DNA from: Gammaproteobacteria bacterium
Lineage (GTDB): Bacteria; Pseudomonadota; Gammaproteobacteria; Enterobacterales; Alteromonadaceae
Assembly: GCA_017302255.1 (NCBI GenBank)
Contig: JAFLDV010000002.1
Location: 124,001 to 188,000 of the forward strand
Direction: 5' to 3'
Length of the DNA stretch: 64,000 nt
Below are positions 54,201 through 63,999 of this stretch, piece by piece. The notes beneath the pieces are model-generated. The model was not told where the DNA came from. It saw nothing but the letters and a program-made list of their open reading frames with translations, and searched no databases. Numbering within the stretch: position 1 is the stretch's first letter; each line of letters starts with the position of its first letter. Both the position numbers and the translations under genes were made by a program.

Positions 54201-56768
54201 CAAGCCAACCCATTTGGCATAGGGCAGTACGCTAGCATGGCGATATTGCGTACTAAATTGGCCATTCGGTTCAAACACCCGTTGGATAAACATCGCTTTT
54301 AACGCACCAGGGCTTGGTGTGTTCATTTCCGGAGCAAAATTGATGGTGGCTTTGCCTTCGGCATCTAGGTTGCCATCAAAAATCTTTTTCGACTCAGCTG
54401 CAAATTTGCGGGTGCTATCGTCAAAGTGATAGTTGGCATAACCTTCGAAGGTTGTTGGGGTCGTGGATAACTTGAGTTCAACATCAGTTTTCAGCGACTG
54501 TGCCTTGGCGCCATTTAACCATGCGGCGGACAACATAAAATTATGCTCTGCCAATGGCAACGGTGTCGTCGGTAAATCCAATTCGATTTTTAATCGGTTT
54601 GGCAGGATGTTTTCGATTTTAAGCGAGGTATCAAAGTAACTACCGCCAGCCTTTGCAACCACATGCCAGTTACCAGTTTGCGCATCGTCATCGGTACTTA
54701 AATCAAAGCGATAAAAACCATTATTGTGCGTGCGTTGCACTAAGGTTTTCACTTTTTGATTTTTCGGGTCAAAAAAGTCTAAGGTCACCGGAAAATCAGC
54801 AGGTAATTGCTTATTTTTGTCCTGCAAAATCAACATCAGGTAAATGTTGTCGCCTGGCCGCCAGACGTTGCGCTCAGCGTAGAAAAATCCTTTCACACCT
54901 TCGCTATTCTTCACGCCGCTGGTATCAAATTGGCCGGTAGGTAGGGCTTCATTATTAGGAATGCGCAAGTAACCAACATCGCCGTCGCCTTGAGCTTTCA
55001 GGTAATATGGAGTCCCTTCTGGTGTTAGCTCAGCTAAACCTTGTGAGTCGGTAACGACTTCGCCAATTAATTGATTTTGATAGTTATATACCGATACTTT
55101 TTTGCCACCCGCTGCTTCACCACTTTGCAAATTGGTGGTCAAAATGTGCAGTAATTTATCTCCGCCCATTTTCGACAAAATGCCAATATTTGAGGCGATA
55201 AAGACTTTAGATACTCTAGTTTTGTCATTGTATTCGTTGAAATAGGCTTGTTTACAAGGGTTACGTCGCTCATCCCAATCGTAATAGCCTTCGGATTGAT
55301 AAAAACGCCACAAGTGTTCTGGTATTTCATCATCACGCTGATAACTGCCGTCGAAATTCAGTCGCTCGAGCTCAACCAATGGTTCTGCAGTGAGCTGAGT
55401 ATCACAGTTATACAAACTGTGTTGCGGTAAAATGCTGGCCTCAATACGCAATATGCTGCCGCGGTGTTTGCCGACAAGTTCGGTAACATCTAGCTGCAGT
55501 TGCTGTTTATCGTTTAACGCTGCTTCTTTTAGGATGATTTCTTTCTGGTCAATGTAGCGACCGACGCTACGATTGACATAGTCACTCTGCCAATTGCGAG
55601 ATGTATCTTGTAAATACTGGCCGATATTGTTGCTGTAGATTTCAAAAACACGCAGCTGCAGCGCTTTGATATTCGTGGCTTCAATTGGGATTAACAGCCG
55701 GTCAGCTTGCGGCAGAATAAAACCACCGTCTAACAGCGAGATTTCTGGCAATAAAGAGCTGACTTGCAGTTCTTGAATGATATCCGAGCCTAGAGTTTGT
55801 TCATGATTTGATTTAACTTGGCGTGAAATCCAAATTTTTACTTTGTTTTTCAATGGGCTATCTGGGAATAGTTGAATGACATTACCATTTACTTTGGCGC
55901 GGACATCCTGATCGTTTAATTTCACCAACCCAGTTAAATCTTGTTTACCAATCATTTGCGAAAAGCGCAGTTCAAACTTTTGCTCATTTTCCTGCTGTAC
56001 TTGTGATGACAGCAAATTGAATTGGTCTAGTTGCGGGATGTCAAAAACTCGTTTTGCGGCAAACTCGGTTGCGGCTGGCGTTTCTTTCCAGCTTAGGGTC
56101 ATAGTTTGTGCGCTGGTAGTTTTCACTATACCGCTGATTGTGGCGCGCCATGCTCTTGGTGTTTGTTGCTGCCACTCAATTGGTAATGGCTGTCCTGAAC
56201 TTTGGCCAACTTCAAACATGTTTTTCAGCGCAGCTAGCGCTATAGGTTCCAAGGTTTGCACTTCAAACTGATAAGTAAGGACTTGTTCTTGGGCTGTGTT
56301 GCCAAAGCCAATTTCGCGAATACTCAGTTGCTGCGGTAGTACTTGGATAGGGTGCACAAAATTCGCTAATTGTTGCCCAATCAACAAACCTTTGCTGTGT
56401 AGGGTTAATTCAATTTTTGTATCGGCAGGTAGTGCAGTCAAAGGCGTGATCTGCAATGTTGATTCATCCAACCACAAGGTCGAAAATGCAATCGCAGGGT
56501 TAATACTGATGCGGTCATTATCAGCTTTACCAACTTGGTCTGCGGCAATTGCTGGTTTACTAAAGCGATAGAGCAGCTTTTGTTCAGCGCCGACATAACC
56601 TTGCGGATATTCAATGAGCAGATTTTGCCATTGCGCAGCAGGCACACTTTGGGTATTACCCGTTTGCGCGGCAGGCGAGCTGGTTTCTGGTGATTGTTTA
56701 AACAAAGCAACGAGCAACACTACGGCGGCAACACCGACGGCGAGTAAAATGGCATGGAGCTTTTTCAT
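51213..56768 (-). CDS. yfhM: Bacterial alpha-2-macroglobulin (YfhM type)
   Basis: 1851 residues from the ATG at 56768 (AGGG 8 nt upstream). The N-terminal hydrophobic helix (AILLAVGVAAVVLLVALF) lacks a lipobox Cys, unlike E. coli YfhM, so it is likely membrane-anchored by a helix. Multiple MG beta domains, then the thioester motif CVEQ at about residue 1404 and a following helical thioester domain (STYGLALQAWRLWLLAIA). It traps attacking proteases in the periplasm, covalently if the thioester is active. Stop lies 8 bp before the pbpC start; same operon as PBP1C. Confidence 0.95.
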   Translation of the reverse strand: MKKLHAILLAVGVAAVVLLVALFKQSPETSSPAAQTGNTQSVPAAQWQNLLIEYPQGYVGAEQKLLYRFSKPAIAADQVGKADNDRISINPAIAFSTLWLDESTLQITPLTALPADTKIELTLHSKGLLIGQQLANFVHPIQVLPQQLSIREIGFGNTAQEQVLTYQFEVQTLEPIALAALKNMFEVGQSSGQPLPIEWQQQTPRAWRATISGIVKTTSAQTMTLSWKETPAATEFAAKRVFDIPQLDQFNLLSSQVQQENEQKFELRFSQMIGKQDLTGLVKLNDQDVRAKVNGNVIQLFPDSPLKNKVKIWISRQVKSNHEQTLGSDIIQELQVSSLLPEISLLDGGFILPQADRLLIPIEATNIKALQLRVFEIYSNNIGQYLQDTSRNWQSDYVNRSVGRYIDQKEIILKEAALNDKQQLQLDVTELVGKHRGSILRIEASILPQHSLYNCDTQLTAEPLVELERLNFDGSYQRDDEIPEHLWRFYQSEGYYDWDERRNPCKQAYFNEYNDKTRVSKVFIASNIGILSKMGGDKLLHILTTNLQSGEAAGGKKVSVYNYQNQLIGEVVTDSQGLAELTPEGTPYYLKAQGDGDVGYLRIPNNEALPTGQFDTSGVKNSEGVKGFFYAERNVWRPGDNIYLMLILQDKNKQLPADFPVTLDFFDPKNQKVKTLVQRTHNNGFYRFDLSTDDDAQTGNWHVVAKAGGSYFDTSLKIENILPNRLKIELDLPTTPLPLAEHNFMLSAAWLNGAKAQSLKTDVELKLSTTPTTFEGYANYHFDDSTRKFAAESKKIFDGNLDAEGKATINFAPEMNTPSPGALKAMFIQRVFEPNGQFSTQYRHASVLPYAKWVGLLVPQEIRNSSLDPKGTASIDLVLLDTNGEPIKDGEIQLELHELKWRWWWDNDDANNANYVSDEEVKRAESRKLFTDANGHAQWQMFGKDYASGRYRLSACDASGETVNHCSSQEVYIGWGYGDASSRDGATRLDLSADKESYQVGETAKIHLPAGPDREVLLTLEGGSSVKSKRWVKVQKGQDLIEIPLTREMTPNIYAYITQIQPHQNRQNDTPLRSYGILNLQVSDPKSHLAVQIKAPTEVEPESKFVVNVSEQQGRAMSYTLAMVDEGLLGITDFHVPEPHAALYQREALGVRTWDLFDDVVGAYSADLSHLLAVGGSELIPKRDGQRERRFKPIVKFFGPFELAAGASADHEIELPPYMGSVRLMVVAGDGYAYGQQETNLTVSQPLTLLSTVPRVIGTNEEFALPVALFFTEEKNQTVKVSVATNDLLKATVAESTVQFTKAGEQTAMLRIKAGELAGMGKLTVTATAGDLTAKEVIDLPVRIANSPIQRSISKVLKPGESWQPQAANIGMAGTNKQWLSASRSPDFGFKRIELSLNDYPFMCVEQATSKVFPLLFQSFYQTPSAEEAAKLQQRIQQHLRQLSRYQMGSGQFSYWPRGTGVEEWGNLYAGYFMLRAQQQGYAIDAVMLKQWLNHTKETANSFNDRSSYGLALQAWRLWLLAIADQANIGAMNRLREDLLNQAAYSHATAHHLLALAYAEQSLQDIAVTLQQHGGITQHESLGGVLDSEMIRQVIQLELASALQQSQQRWQIALQLADKLRNDTYYYNTMENAWASAALMQQFGGSQHSEPAQLSVKNGDVAADWQIADQAFTDELTTYQTDSFAVTNAGKADLYLTLTQQGVPAPGEEKASAQGLSLQTRFTALDGTPIDASSIKQGTDFIAVVEVANLSGRILQDLSLQQVFPAGWQLRNTGLAEDTLSAQLSHQYAGDDRVNSFYSLAASGSSARIVIKVTLNASFVGRYYLPAWQANSMYDTKTRANNAGSWVEVKP

Positions 56769-56857
56769 CGTTTCATCCCTGAACAAAATTTCAACTAGTG
56801 TAGGCTAACAACTAATTTTCAGCAACATTGAATTAACAAAAGTGTATAGAGTCGACT

Positions 56858-57277
56858 TTAAGGTTTCTTCGACAAATCATCGACAATTTCCGTTTGCGTG
56901 TCATTCATCAACTGTGGATGCAGCGATTTGTCTTTTGGCGCAAAAGCACTGGGCATGACTTCAATCCCTAGCTTACGGCCAAGTTTGACGATGACAGGTA
57001 TGGTTATAGGCGCGAATGGCAAAATTGCGAAAATACTAAGACCAGTGGCGCGCAGTACATCACCGAGTTGCTGATTGGCAATTTTCAATTCGGCTTTGCT
57101 GGAGTTGCCCATCACGTAGTTGTGGTAGATCCGCAACATCTGCTTGGTTTCATCTTTTTCTTGCGACAAGGCTTGTTGTAGGCGGATCATACTGAATCGG
57201 ATCTTGATCATGCTTTTACGACGTTGTAGTCGTAACACACGGATCGGAGCTCTATGCATATGGCGTAGCAGTTTCAT
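56858..57277 (-). CDS. LETM1-like domain protein
   Basis: 139 residues from the ATG at 57277 (AGGG about 7 nt upstream). N-terminal basic helix, then the LETM1-type block LRIYHNYVMGNSSKAELKIANQQLGDVLRATGLSIFAILPFAPITIPVIVKLGRKLGIEVMPSAF, with a central hydrophobic hairpin (given here by positions about 57-121). A short acidic tail follows. Homologs occur in gammaproteobacteria with unknown function; mitochondrial LETM1 affects ion balance. It follows cysQ by 65 bp but need not share its role. Confidence 0.75.
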   Translation of the reverse strand: MKLLRHMHRAPIRVLRLQRRKSMIKIRFSMIRLQQALSQEKDETKQMLRIYHNYVMGNSSKAELKIANQQLGDVLRATGLSIFAILPFAPITIPVIVKLGRKLGIEVMPSAFAPKDKSLHPQLMNDTQTEIVDDLSKKP

Positions 57278-57342
57278 GGTAGACCCTGATGTCGGCCGAC
57301 CTCGGCTGACTTTCAATGACTATTATCCATGGTCTGACGCTG

Positions 57343-58185
57343 TTATGCCAGACTACTCACGGTGAAATTACCATTTCTAAGCTCAGCTCGCTGATATGCC
57401 GGACCCTCAATACCATCGTAGTGCACAGACGCGCCAGCCGCGATGGCAATAACGTGTCCAGCACCAGTATCCCAGAGCATTGTTGGGCCAAGCCGTGGAT
57501 ACAAATGAGCACTGCCTTCGGCGATTAAGCAGAATTTTAAACTGCTGCCAACAGCAATTAATTCATGTTGTGGGAACTGATTGAGTAGCGCGTCCATCCC
57601 CGGTTGGGCGTGGCTACGGCTACCGACAATCCGCACAATCTCGTTAGCACTCGGCGTCTTGGCATTGATTAAACGCACAGTGGATGGTGTTTGCGTATTG
57701 TCACGAAGAAAGGCGCCAACTCCCAGTACTGCACTGTAGGTCTTTTGCAAAACCGGCGCATGGATAACGCCAAGCACTGGTTCGCCTGCGCAGACCAAGG
57801 CAATATTCACGGTAAATTCGCCGTTGCGTTTGATGAACTCTTTGGTGCCATCTAAAGGGTCTATCAACCAGTAATAATGCCAAAGCTGACGCACATTCCA
57901 GTCAATATCTGCAGCTTCTTCTGAGAGCTGTGGGATGGCAGGTGTAAGCGCTGTGAGTTCTTGCAAAATTAGCTGATGAGCCGCTAAGTCAGCTGCTGTT
58001 AGCGGACTCTCATCTGCTTTGTAGGAAACGGCTACATCTTGCTGATAAATCTGCAAAATCGCCTTGCCAGCTGCTTCAGCAATTGCAGCAACAGCTTGCA
58101 ATAATTGCTCGCTGTTTTGAATTTGAGCGCTTGGGTTTAAGTCCGCAGCGCTAGCAAAGTCGGCAAAGTGAAACACTGTTGGCAT
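57343..58185 (-). CDS. cysQ: 3'(2'),5'-bisphosphate nucleotidase
   Basis: 280 residues, slightly longer than E. coli CysQ (246). Inositol-phosphatase fold with the metal motif WLIDPLDGTKEF (DPLDGT) and the C-terminal WDTGAGHVIAIAAGA. It removes PAP made when PAPS is reduced, relieving inhibition of sulfate assimilation. It lies 38 bp after cysC. An N-terminal extension (about 24 residues) is unusual; the start could be internal. Confidence 0.95.
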   Translation of the reverse strand: MPTVFHFADFASAADLNPSAQIQNSEQLLQAVAAIAEAAGKAILQIYQQDVAVSYKADESPLTAADLAAHQLILQELTALTPAIPQLSEEAADIDWNVRQLWHYYWLIDPLDGTKEFIKRNGEFTVNIALVCAGEPVLGVIHAPVLQKTYSAVLGVGAFLRDNTQTPSTVRLINAKTPSANEIVRIVGSRSHAQPGMDALLNQFPQHELIAVGSSLKFCLIAEGSAHLYPRLGPTMLWDTGAGHVIAIAAGASVHYDGIEGPAYQRAELRNGNFTVSSLA

Positions 58186-58223
58186 AACCTATTCCTCAAA
58201 CTAGCCGTTGATGTTGTCGAGCC

Positions 58224-58832
58224 TTAGCTCTGGATTGGCAATTGAATAATGCCACGGCTTTGCAGTAGCTGCAGTAATTGCTCGACCGACTCGCTCAAAG
58301 ACAATTGGTTGGTATCAAGCACAATGTCGGCGTTTAATGGCGCTTCGTACGGATCGGAAATGCCAGTAAAGTGCGGGATTTCACCACGGCGTGCTTTTTG
58401 GTATAAGCCTTTGACGTCACGCTGCTCGCAGACTTCAAGCGAGGTTGCGACATAAATTTCGATAAATTTGCCAGTAGGTAAAGCCGCACGCACCGAGTCG
58501 CGTTGACTGCGCAGTGGCGAAATAAACGCGCTTAACACAATTAATCCAGCATCGACCATCAAGGCCGAAACCGCACCAACCCGGCGCAAGTTTTCGCTGC
58601 GTTCTGCTTCACTAAAACCTAAATCGGCGCAAAGACCATGACGAACATTATCGCCATCCAGCAAATAGGTATGCGCACCCACACCAACCAAGGCTTGTTC
58701 TAGGGCGTTGGCAACAGTTGATTTGCCGGCACCACTGAGCCCGGTGAACCAAAGCACCACGGCTTGCTGTTGTTTCTGTGCTTCCCGTGTGGTTCTATCA
58801 ATTTGATGCTGTTGCCAGACGATGTTGCTCAT
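58224..58832 (-). CDS. cysC: Adenylylsulfate (APS) kinase
   Basis: 202 residues from the ATG at 58832 (AAGGA 6 nt upstream). Walker [10 protein letters not shown], then [23 protein letters not shown] and FISPLRSQR, and [14 protein letters not shown] at the end. It phosphorylates APS to PAPS. A strong terminator lies between it and cysN, so it may depend on its own promoter or on read-through. Confidence 0.97.
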   Translation of the reverse strand: MSNIVWQQHQIDRTTREAQKQQQAVVLWFTGLSGAGKSTVANALEQALVGVGAHTYLLDGDNVRHGLCADLGFSEAERSENLRRVGAVSALMVDAGLIVLSAFISPLRSQRDSVRAALPTGKFIEIYVATSLEVCEQRDVKGLYQKARRGEIPHFTGISDPYEAPLNADIVLDTNQLSLSESVEQLLQLLQSRGIIQLPIQS

Positions 58833-58852
58833 GGATGTCCTTTGCAATAATT

Positions 58853-58887
58853 AAAAAAGCCGACAGCAGAGGGTTTTCGCTGTCGGC
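58853..58887 (-). terminator. Strong terminator after cysN, before cysC
   Basis: GCCGACAGC/GCTGTCGGC perfect 9-bp stem followed by a six-T run on the minus strand, 21 bp past the cysN stop and 20 bp before the cysC start. Confidence 0.85.
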
Positions 58888-58908
58888 ATGGGTTCACAAC
58901 TGCAGTGC

Positions 58909-60318
58909 TTACAGCTTGCTAATATCCAGTGCTTGCCAATGCGGGAAGTGTTTACGCACTAGTGCATTAAATTCCAGCTCGAATTCGCCAAATTGTTGTG
59001 GCGCTTTGCTCGCCGACAACGCGCTATCGACTAAACCCGCACCCACAGTGATATTACTCAGGCGGTCGATGAAAATGAAACCACCGGTATCCCGATTATG
59101 CTGATAAGCATCAAACACCACTGCTTCAGTCAATTCCACTTCGACCAATGCGATGCCATTTAACGGCAAAGCGTCAGCGGCAGATTCCGCCAAGGTATTC
59201 ACATCGATGCTGTGGACAATAGCTGTGACTTTGCCTGGCACTTTTTTCGCGGCTAGCTTGATGTTGTAAGTCTTGCCAATCAGTAGCGGCTCTTCATGCA
59301 TCCAAACCACTTTGGCTAAGATGCGATTAGACACTGCGGCATGGTTCAGCTTCGGTACTATGACATCACCACGACTGATATCAATTTCGTCAGCTAAGGT
59401 TAGCGTCACGGCTTGACCAGCTTGCGCACGTGGCAATTCACCATCAAAAGTCACAATGGATTTAATGGTCGAGCCTTTGCCTGACGGCAGCGCCACGACT
59501 TCATCACCGACTTTAAATTCACCTGCGGCGATGGTGCCCGCAAAACCACGGAAATCAAGATTTGGCCGATTGACGTATTGCACAGGTAAACGCGCTTCGC
59601 CTGCATCGTTAAAGCCAGTTACCGGAGCTTGCTCAAGTAAGGCCAGTAACGTCGGCCCTTGATACCATGGGCTTTCGGTTGATGCATTCACCACGTTGTC
59701 ACCGCGAAGAGCTGATAGCGGTACAAACTGGATCGATGGCACCTGCAATTGTTTGGTAAAGGCCAGATATTCCTGCACAATCTCTTGGTAACGTTGCTCA
59801 GAAAAACCCACCAAATCCATTTTGTTGATCGCGACCACAAATTGTTTGATGCCGAGCAAATCACAGATAAAGCTGTGGCGTTTGGTCTGTACTTGCACAC
59901 CATAACGCGCATCAATCAAGATGATCGCTAAATCGCAGTTCGACGCGCCTGTTGCCATATTGCGCGTGTATTGTTCATGGCCTGGCGTGTCGGCAATGAT
60001 AAATTTACGCTTAGCAGTCGAGAAATAACGATAAGCAACGTCGATAGTGATGCCTTGCTCGCGTTCTGCCTGTAAACCATCTACCAACAAGGCTAAATCG
60101 ACGGTTTCACCGGTGGTGCCGTGAGTTTTGCTGTCTTTGTGCAGTGCAGCCAGTTGGTCTTCATAAATTTGTTGGCTGTCGTGCAATAAGCGGCCGATTA
60201 AGGTGCTTTTGCCATCATCGACCGAGCCACAAGTTAAAAATTTCAATAAAGATTTGTGTTGTTGCTGCTTTAAGTATTCTTCAATGCCTAAATGCTCGAG
60301 TTCTAGTGCGACTGACAT
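58909..60318 (-). CDS. cysN: Sulfate adenylyltransferase GTPase subunit
   Basis: 469 residues, EF-Tu-like GTPase: [15 protein letters not shown] (G1), [13 protein letters not shown] (G3) and NKMD (G4), then two beta-barrel domains. With CysD it makes APS from sulfate and ATP, driven by GTP hydrolysis. Start overlaps the cysD stop by 1 nt (TAATG), so translation is coupled. Confidence 0.97.
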   Translation of the reverse strand: MSVALELEHLGIEEYLKQQQHKSLLKFLTCGSVDDGKSTLIGRLLHDSQQIYEDQLAALHKDSKTHGTTGETVDLALLVDGLQAEREQGITIDVAYRYFSTAKRKFIIADTPGHEQYTRNMATGASNCDLAIILIDARYGVQVQTKRHSFICDLLGIKQFVVAINKMDLVGFSEQRYQEIVQEYLAFTKQLQVPSIQFVPLSALRGDNVVNASTESPWYQGPTLLALLEQAPVTGFNDAGEARLPVQYVNRPNLDFRGFAGTIAAGEFKVGDEVVALPSGKGSTIKSIVTFDGELPRAQAGQAVTLTLADEIDISRGDVIVPKLNHAAVSNRILAKVVWMHEEPLLIGKTYNIKLAAKKVPGKVTAIVHSIDVNTLAESAADALPLNGIALVEVELTEAVVFDAYQHNRDTGGFIFIDRLSNITVGAGLVDSALSASKAPQQFGEFELEFNALVRKHFPHWQALDISKL

Positions 60319-61220
60319 TAGAAATACCCCTCTCGTTTTTTCTTCTCCATCGAACCACTAGAATCGTGGTCGATGACGCGGCCTTGGCGTTCGCTCGAAC
60401 GTGATAACAACATCTCTTCAATGATGCCGGTTAAGCTGTCAGCGCTTGATTCAATCGCACCGGTTAATGGGTAGCAGCCAAGTGTGCGAAAACGCACCAA
60501 CTGTTGAGTAGGCACTTCACCTTCAGCGAGTGGCATCCGCTCGTCATCTACCATAATCAAAGTGCCGTTGCGCTCAACCACCGGACGGTGTTTGGCAAAA
60601 TACAGTGGCACGATGTCGATGTTTTCTTGATAGATATATTGCCAAATATCCAGCTCGGTCCAGTTCGACAGCGGGAATACCCGAATGCTTTCGCCTTTGT
60701 TCACTTGGCCGTTATAAGTGTGCCAAAGTTCCGGGCGTTGGTTTTTTGGATCCCAACGATGGTACTGATCACGGAAAGAATAAATTCGCTCTTTCGCCCG
60801 AGATTTTTCTTCGTCACGGCGAGCTCCGCCAAAGGCTGCATCAAAACCATACTTGTTGAGCGCTTGTTTCAGGCCTTCAGTTTTCATCACATCGGTATGT
60901 TTGGCGCTACCAAAAGTGAATGGGTTCATGCCCATCGCCAAGCCTTCAGGGTTTTTATGCACGATGAGATCGAAGCCATATGCTTTGGCCACTTTGTCGC
61001 GAAACTCAATCATTTCCCGAAATTTCCAGTCGGTATCGACATGCAATAACGGAAACGGAATTTTGCCCGGATAAAAGGCCTTGCGCGCCAAGTGCAGAAG
61101 CACTGACGAATCTTTGCCTATGGAATATAACATCACCGGGTTTTCAAACTCGGCGGCAACTTCGCGAAAGATTTGGATACTTTCTGCTTCAAGTTGCTGT
61201 AAATGCGTTAAGGTCGGCAT
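60318..61220 (-). CDS. cysD: Sulfate adenylyltransferase catalytic subunit
   Basis: 300 residues, equal to E. coli CysD (302). PP-loop-type ATP pyrophosphatase motif in [18 protein letters not shown], then [10 protein letters not shown] and [20 protein letters not shown], the family's signature. It forms APS in complex with CysN. It stands 42 bp downstream of cysG in the same operon. Confidence 0.97.
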   Translation of the reverse strand: MPTLTHLQQLEAESIQIFREVAAEFENPVMLYSIGKDSSVLLHLARKAFYPGKIPFPLLHVDTDWKFREMIEFRDKVAKAYGFDLIVHKNPEGLAMGMNPFTFGSAKHTDVMKTEGLKQALNKYGFDAAFGGARRDEEKSRAKERIYSFRDQYHRWDPKNQRPELWHTYNGQVNKGESIRVFPLSNWTELDIWQYIYQENIDIVPLYFAKHRPVVERNGTLIMVDDERMPLAEGEVPTQQLVRFRTLGCYPLTGAIESSADSLTGIIEEMLLSRSSERQGRVIDHDSSGSMEKKKREGYF

Positions 61221-61262
61221 AGGTTTACCTTACTCCAGATGACCATGGTTAATAACCTAGCG

Positions 61263-62684
61263 CTAGTTCAACTGCGCGATAGGTTGTGCAAAAACGGTCG
61301 GTGACGAATGCGCCCCGTACCAAGCCAGTTGTTGTTGCAAACTGACCACTTCGCCAATCACCAACAATGCCGGTGATTGGATTTGATGTTGGCTGATTAA
61401 CTCAGCGAGTTCGGCCAAGGTGCCGGTAACCACACGTTGCTCCGGTCTAGTGCCATTTTCTAAAATTGCCACCGGTGTGCTGGCGGCGCGTCCAGCCTGC
61501 AGCAGTTGCTGCTGAATATGCGCAGACTTCATCAAACCCATGTAAATCACTAAAGTTTGCTGCGGCCGACTTAGGCTATGCCAGTCCGGCTCTTTGCCAT
61601 CTTTTTGACAATGACCAGTAACAATTTGCACCGTTTGCGCATGGTCGCGATGCGTCAGTGGAATGCCAGCATAAGCGGCACAACCAGCAGCGGCAGTAAT
61701 GCCAGGAACTACCTGGAATTTGATGGCATGCGGCAACAAGGCTTCAATCTCTTCGGCGCCACGGCCAAAAATAAAGGGGTCACCGCCTTTTAACCGGCAA
61801 ACTTTTTTTCCAGCAAGCGCTAGGTCCACCAGCAACTGGTTGGTGTGTTCCTGTTGCACCGAATGGGCGCCGGCTTTTTTGCCAACACAGATAAGCTCGG
61901 CATCACGGCGCACTAAAGCCAAAATTGGCTCTGAAACCAGATAATCGTAAACAATCACATCGGCTTGTTGCATACATTGCAGCGCCTTCAGTGTTAACAG
62001 CTCAGGATCGCCTGGACCTGCACCAACAACAAAGACTTCGCCTTGACTAGGTTCATGACCTTCTAACATGGCTTCTAGTTTGCTTGCAGCAGCATCGGCC
62101 TGCTCGGTTTGCAACAAACTGACCACTTCAGAGTTGAATACTCGTTCGTAAAACTGCCGACGCTCGGCGAAGTTATGCAGTTTTTCTTGCACTTTACGCC
62201 GAAACTTACCGACCAAACTTGCCAGTGGCCCCAAATGCTGAGGAAGAATAGTTTCTAACTTTTCCCGCAGGCGTCTTACCAATACCGGTGCTTTGCCGCC
62301 ACTAGAAATCGCAATAAGAATTGGCGAACGGTCGATAATTGAGGGGAAGATAAATTCACATTTGCTCTGGTCATCAACCGTATTTACCCAGATCTGCTGG
62401 GCAGTTGCTGCTTGGTGCACAAGTGCATTTAAATCGTCATCGTCGGTGGCGGCGATTACTAACCAGTGACCGGCCAATAATTCAGGGCTGAACTCAGCGC
62501 CAATTAGTTTGACCTGCTGTTGTTGTTGCCACTGCACAAACTCAGGGGCAAATTCTTTGGCGACCACACTTAATGCCGCGCCTGCTTGCAACAAGGTGCG
62601 GGCTTTACGCAATGCCACATGACCACCACCGACTAACAAGACGGATTTGGCGTTCAAATCGGCAAAAATGGGTAAATACTGCAC
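61263..62684 (-). CDS. cysG: Siroheme synthase (multifunctional)
   Basis: 473 residues from the GTG at 62684. AAGGAG lies 8 nt upstream of this GTG and inside the longer frame, so the longer start (62708) is unlikely. N-terminal precorrin-2 dehydrogenase/ferrochelatase (LPIFADLNAKSVLLVGGGHVALRKA). C-terminal SUMT methyltransferase (VFVVGAGPGDPELLTLKAL, DPFIFGRGAEEIEAL, VPGITAAAGCAAYAGIPLTHRD). It makes siroheme for sulfite and nitrite reductases. First gene of the cysGDN unit. Confidence 0.96.
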   Translation of the reverse strand: MQYLPIFADLNAKSVLLVGGGHVALRKARTLLQAGAALSVVAKEFAPEFVQWQQQQQVKLIGAEFSPELLAGHWLVIAATDDDDLNALVHQAATAQQIWVNTVDDQSKCEFIFPSIIDRSPILIAISSGGKAPVLVRRLREKLETILPQHLGPLASLVGKFRRKVQEKLHNFAERRQFYERVFNSEVVSLLQTEQADAAASKLEAMLEGHEPSQGEVFVVGAGPGDPELLTLKALQCMQQADVIVYDYLVSEPILALVRRDAELICVGKKAGAHSVQQEHTNQLLVDLALAGKKVCRLKGGDPFIFGRGAEEIEALLPHAIKFQVVPGITAAAGCAAYAGIPLTHRDHAQTVQIVTGHCQKDGKEPDWHSLSRPQQTLVIYMGLMKSAHIQQQLLQAGRAASTPVAILENGTRPEQRVVTGTLAELAELISQHQIQSPALLVIGEVVSLQQQLAWYGAHSSPTVFAQPIAQLN

Positions 62685-62864
62685 GGTGTCCGCTCCTTCT
62701 AGCGACAATCTTTAAAACCCCAAACGACAGCCAATAACTAGACCCAGCGTAAGGTGGATGATTGAGCGAATATTAGACGTCTAAACGTCCTAGATCCAAG
62801 AAGGGAATGCACCTAGATATAACTAAAAGGAATTAGAGACTAATTATTAGTGCTCATAGCAGCA

Positions 62865-62892
62865 CAAGAGACGGCGCGGTAGCCGTCTCTTG
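62865..62892. terminator. Hairpin terminator after sstT
   Basis: CAAGAGACGGC/GCCGTCTCTTG, a perfect 11-bp stem 18 bp beyond the sstT stop. T-run weak; it separates sstT from the cysG promoter region (62685-62864). Confidence 0.65.
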
Positions 62893-62910
62893 TCTTAGAA
62901 AAAGCAGAAT

Positions 62911-63999
62911 TTATTGGCGTTGACTCACCGCCGCAGTAAAGACCACGTCAGTAGAGCTATTGAGCGCAGTTTCACAGGAATCTTGGATAACCCCGATGAT
63001 AAAACCGACTGCAACCACTTGCATCGCAGTCTCAGCTTGGATGCCAAATAAACTACATGCCAGTGGAATTAATAATAATGAACCACCAGCAACGCCGGAA
63101 GCACCGCAGGCACAAAGGCTTGCAACCACGCTTAATAACATGGCGGTAGCGAAATCGACCGGAATTTGTAGAGTGTGAACGGCGGCAAGCGTGAGTACTG
63201 TGATGGTAATAGCTGCTCCAGCCATATTGATGGTCGCGCCAAGTGGAATAGAAACCGAATAAGTGTCCTCATCCAATTTTAATTTCTCACACAGCATCAT
63301 GTTCACAGGGATGTTTGCCGCTGAGCTGCGGGTGAAAAAGGCTGGAATGCCGCTTTCGCGTAAACAAGTGAATACCAGTGGGTAAGGGTTTTTACGATTG
63401 GTCAAAAACACCAGTAATGGGTTGATGATAAAGGCAATAAACGCCATTGATCCAACCAGAACAGCCAGTAAATGGCCATAACTTGCTAGAGCGCTAAAGC
63501 CAGTGGTCGCGATAGTTTCTGCGACTAAACCAAAAATACCAATCGGTGCTAAGCGGATAATTAATGTAACCAAATGGGAAACGCCATGGGAAATATCGGC
63601 AAACACTTTTTTCGTCGTGCTGTTGGCATGATGTAAACCCAAGCCAAAGCCAATAGCCCAAGCCAGCACACCAATAAAATTGCCGGTAAGCAGCGCGTTA
63701 ATCGGGTTATCAACGACTTTATACAAAATGTCGGTGAGCACTTGGCTGATGCCTTGTGGTGCGTTTGCTCCGTCAGCGGCGGTGGTCAAAATCAAAGTTG
63801 TCGGGAACATAAAGCTTGCTGCGACCGCGGTTAATGCAGCTAAGAAAGTGCCTAATAGATAAAGCACTAACACCGGTTTCATTTTGGCCTGTCCACCGAT
63901 TTTACGGTTAGCGATGGCTGATGCAACCAGCACAAAAACTAAAATTGGCGCTATGGCTTTTAGTGCCTTTACAAAAAGCGCGCCCAGCATAGCAACGGC
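62911..63999 (-). CDS. sstT: Serine/threonine:sodium symporter (5' truncated by window)
   Basis: About 362 residues are visible; E. coli SstT has 414, so the N-terminal part is beyond the right edge (the frame is open there). DAACS-family signatures: [26 protein letters not shown] near the present start, [20 protein letters not shown] (substrate-binding loop), [26 protein letters not shown], and the C-terminal [19 protein letters not shown]. It imports serine and threonine with sodium. Threonine is the substrate of IlvA, but the distance makes a link speculative. Confidence 0.95.
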   Translation of the reverse strand, partial: AVAMLGALFVKALKAIAPILVFVLVASAIANRKIGGQAKMKPVLVLYLLGTFLAALTAVAASFMFPTTLILTTAADGANAPQGISQVLTDILYKVVDNPINALLTGNFIGVLAWAIGFGLGLHHANSTTKKVFADISHGVSHLVTLIIRLAPIGIFGLVAETIATTGFSALASYGHLLAVLVGSMAFIAFIINPLLVFLTNRKNPYPLVFTCLRESGIPAFFTRSSAANIPVNMMLCEKLKLDEDTYSVSIPLGATINMAGAAITITVLTLAAVHTLQIPVDFATAMLLSVVASLCACGASGVAGGSLLLIPLACSLFGIQAETAMQVVAVGFIIGVIQDSCETALNSSTDVVFTAAVSQRQ

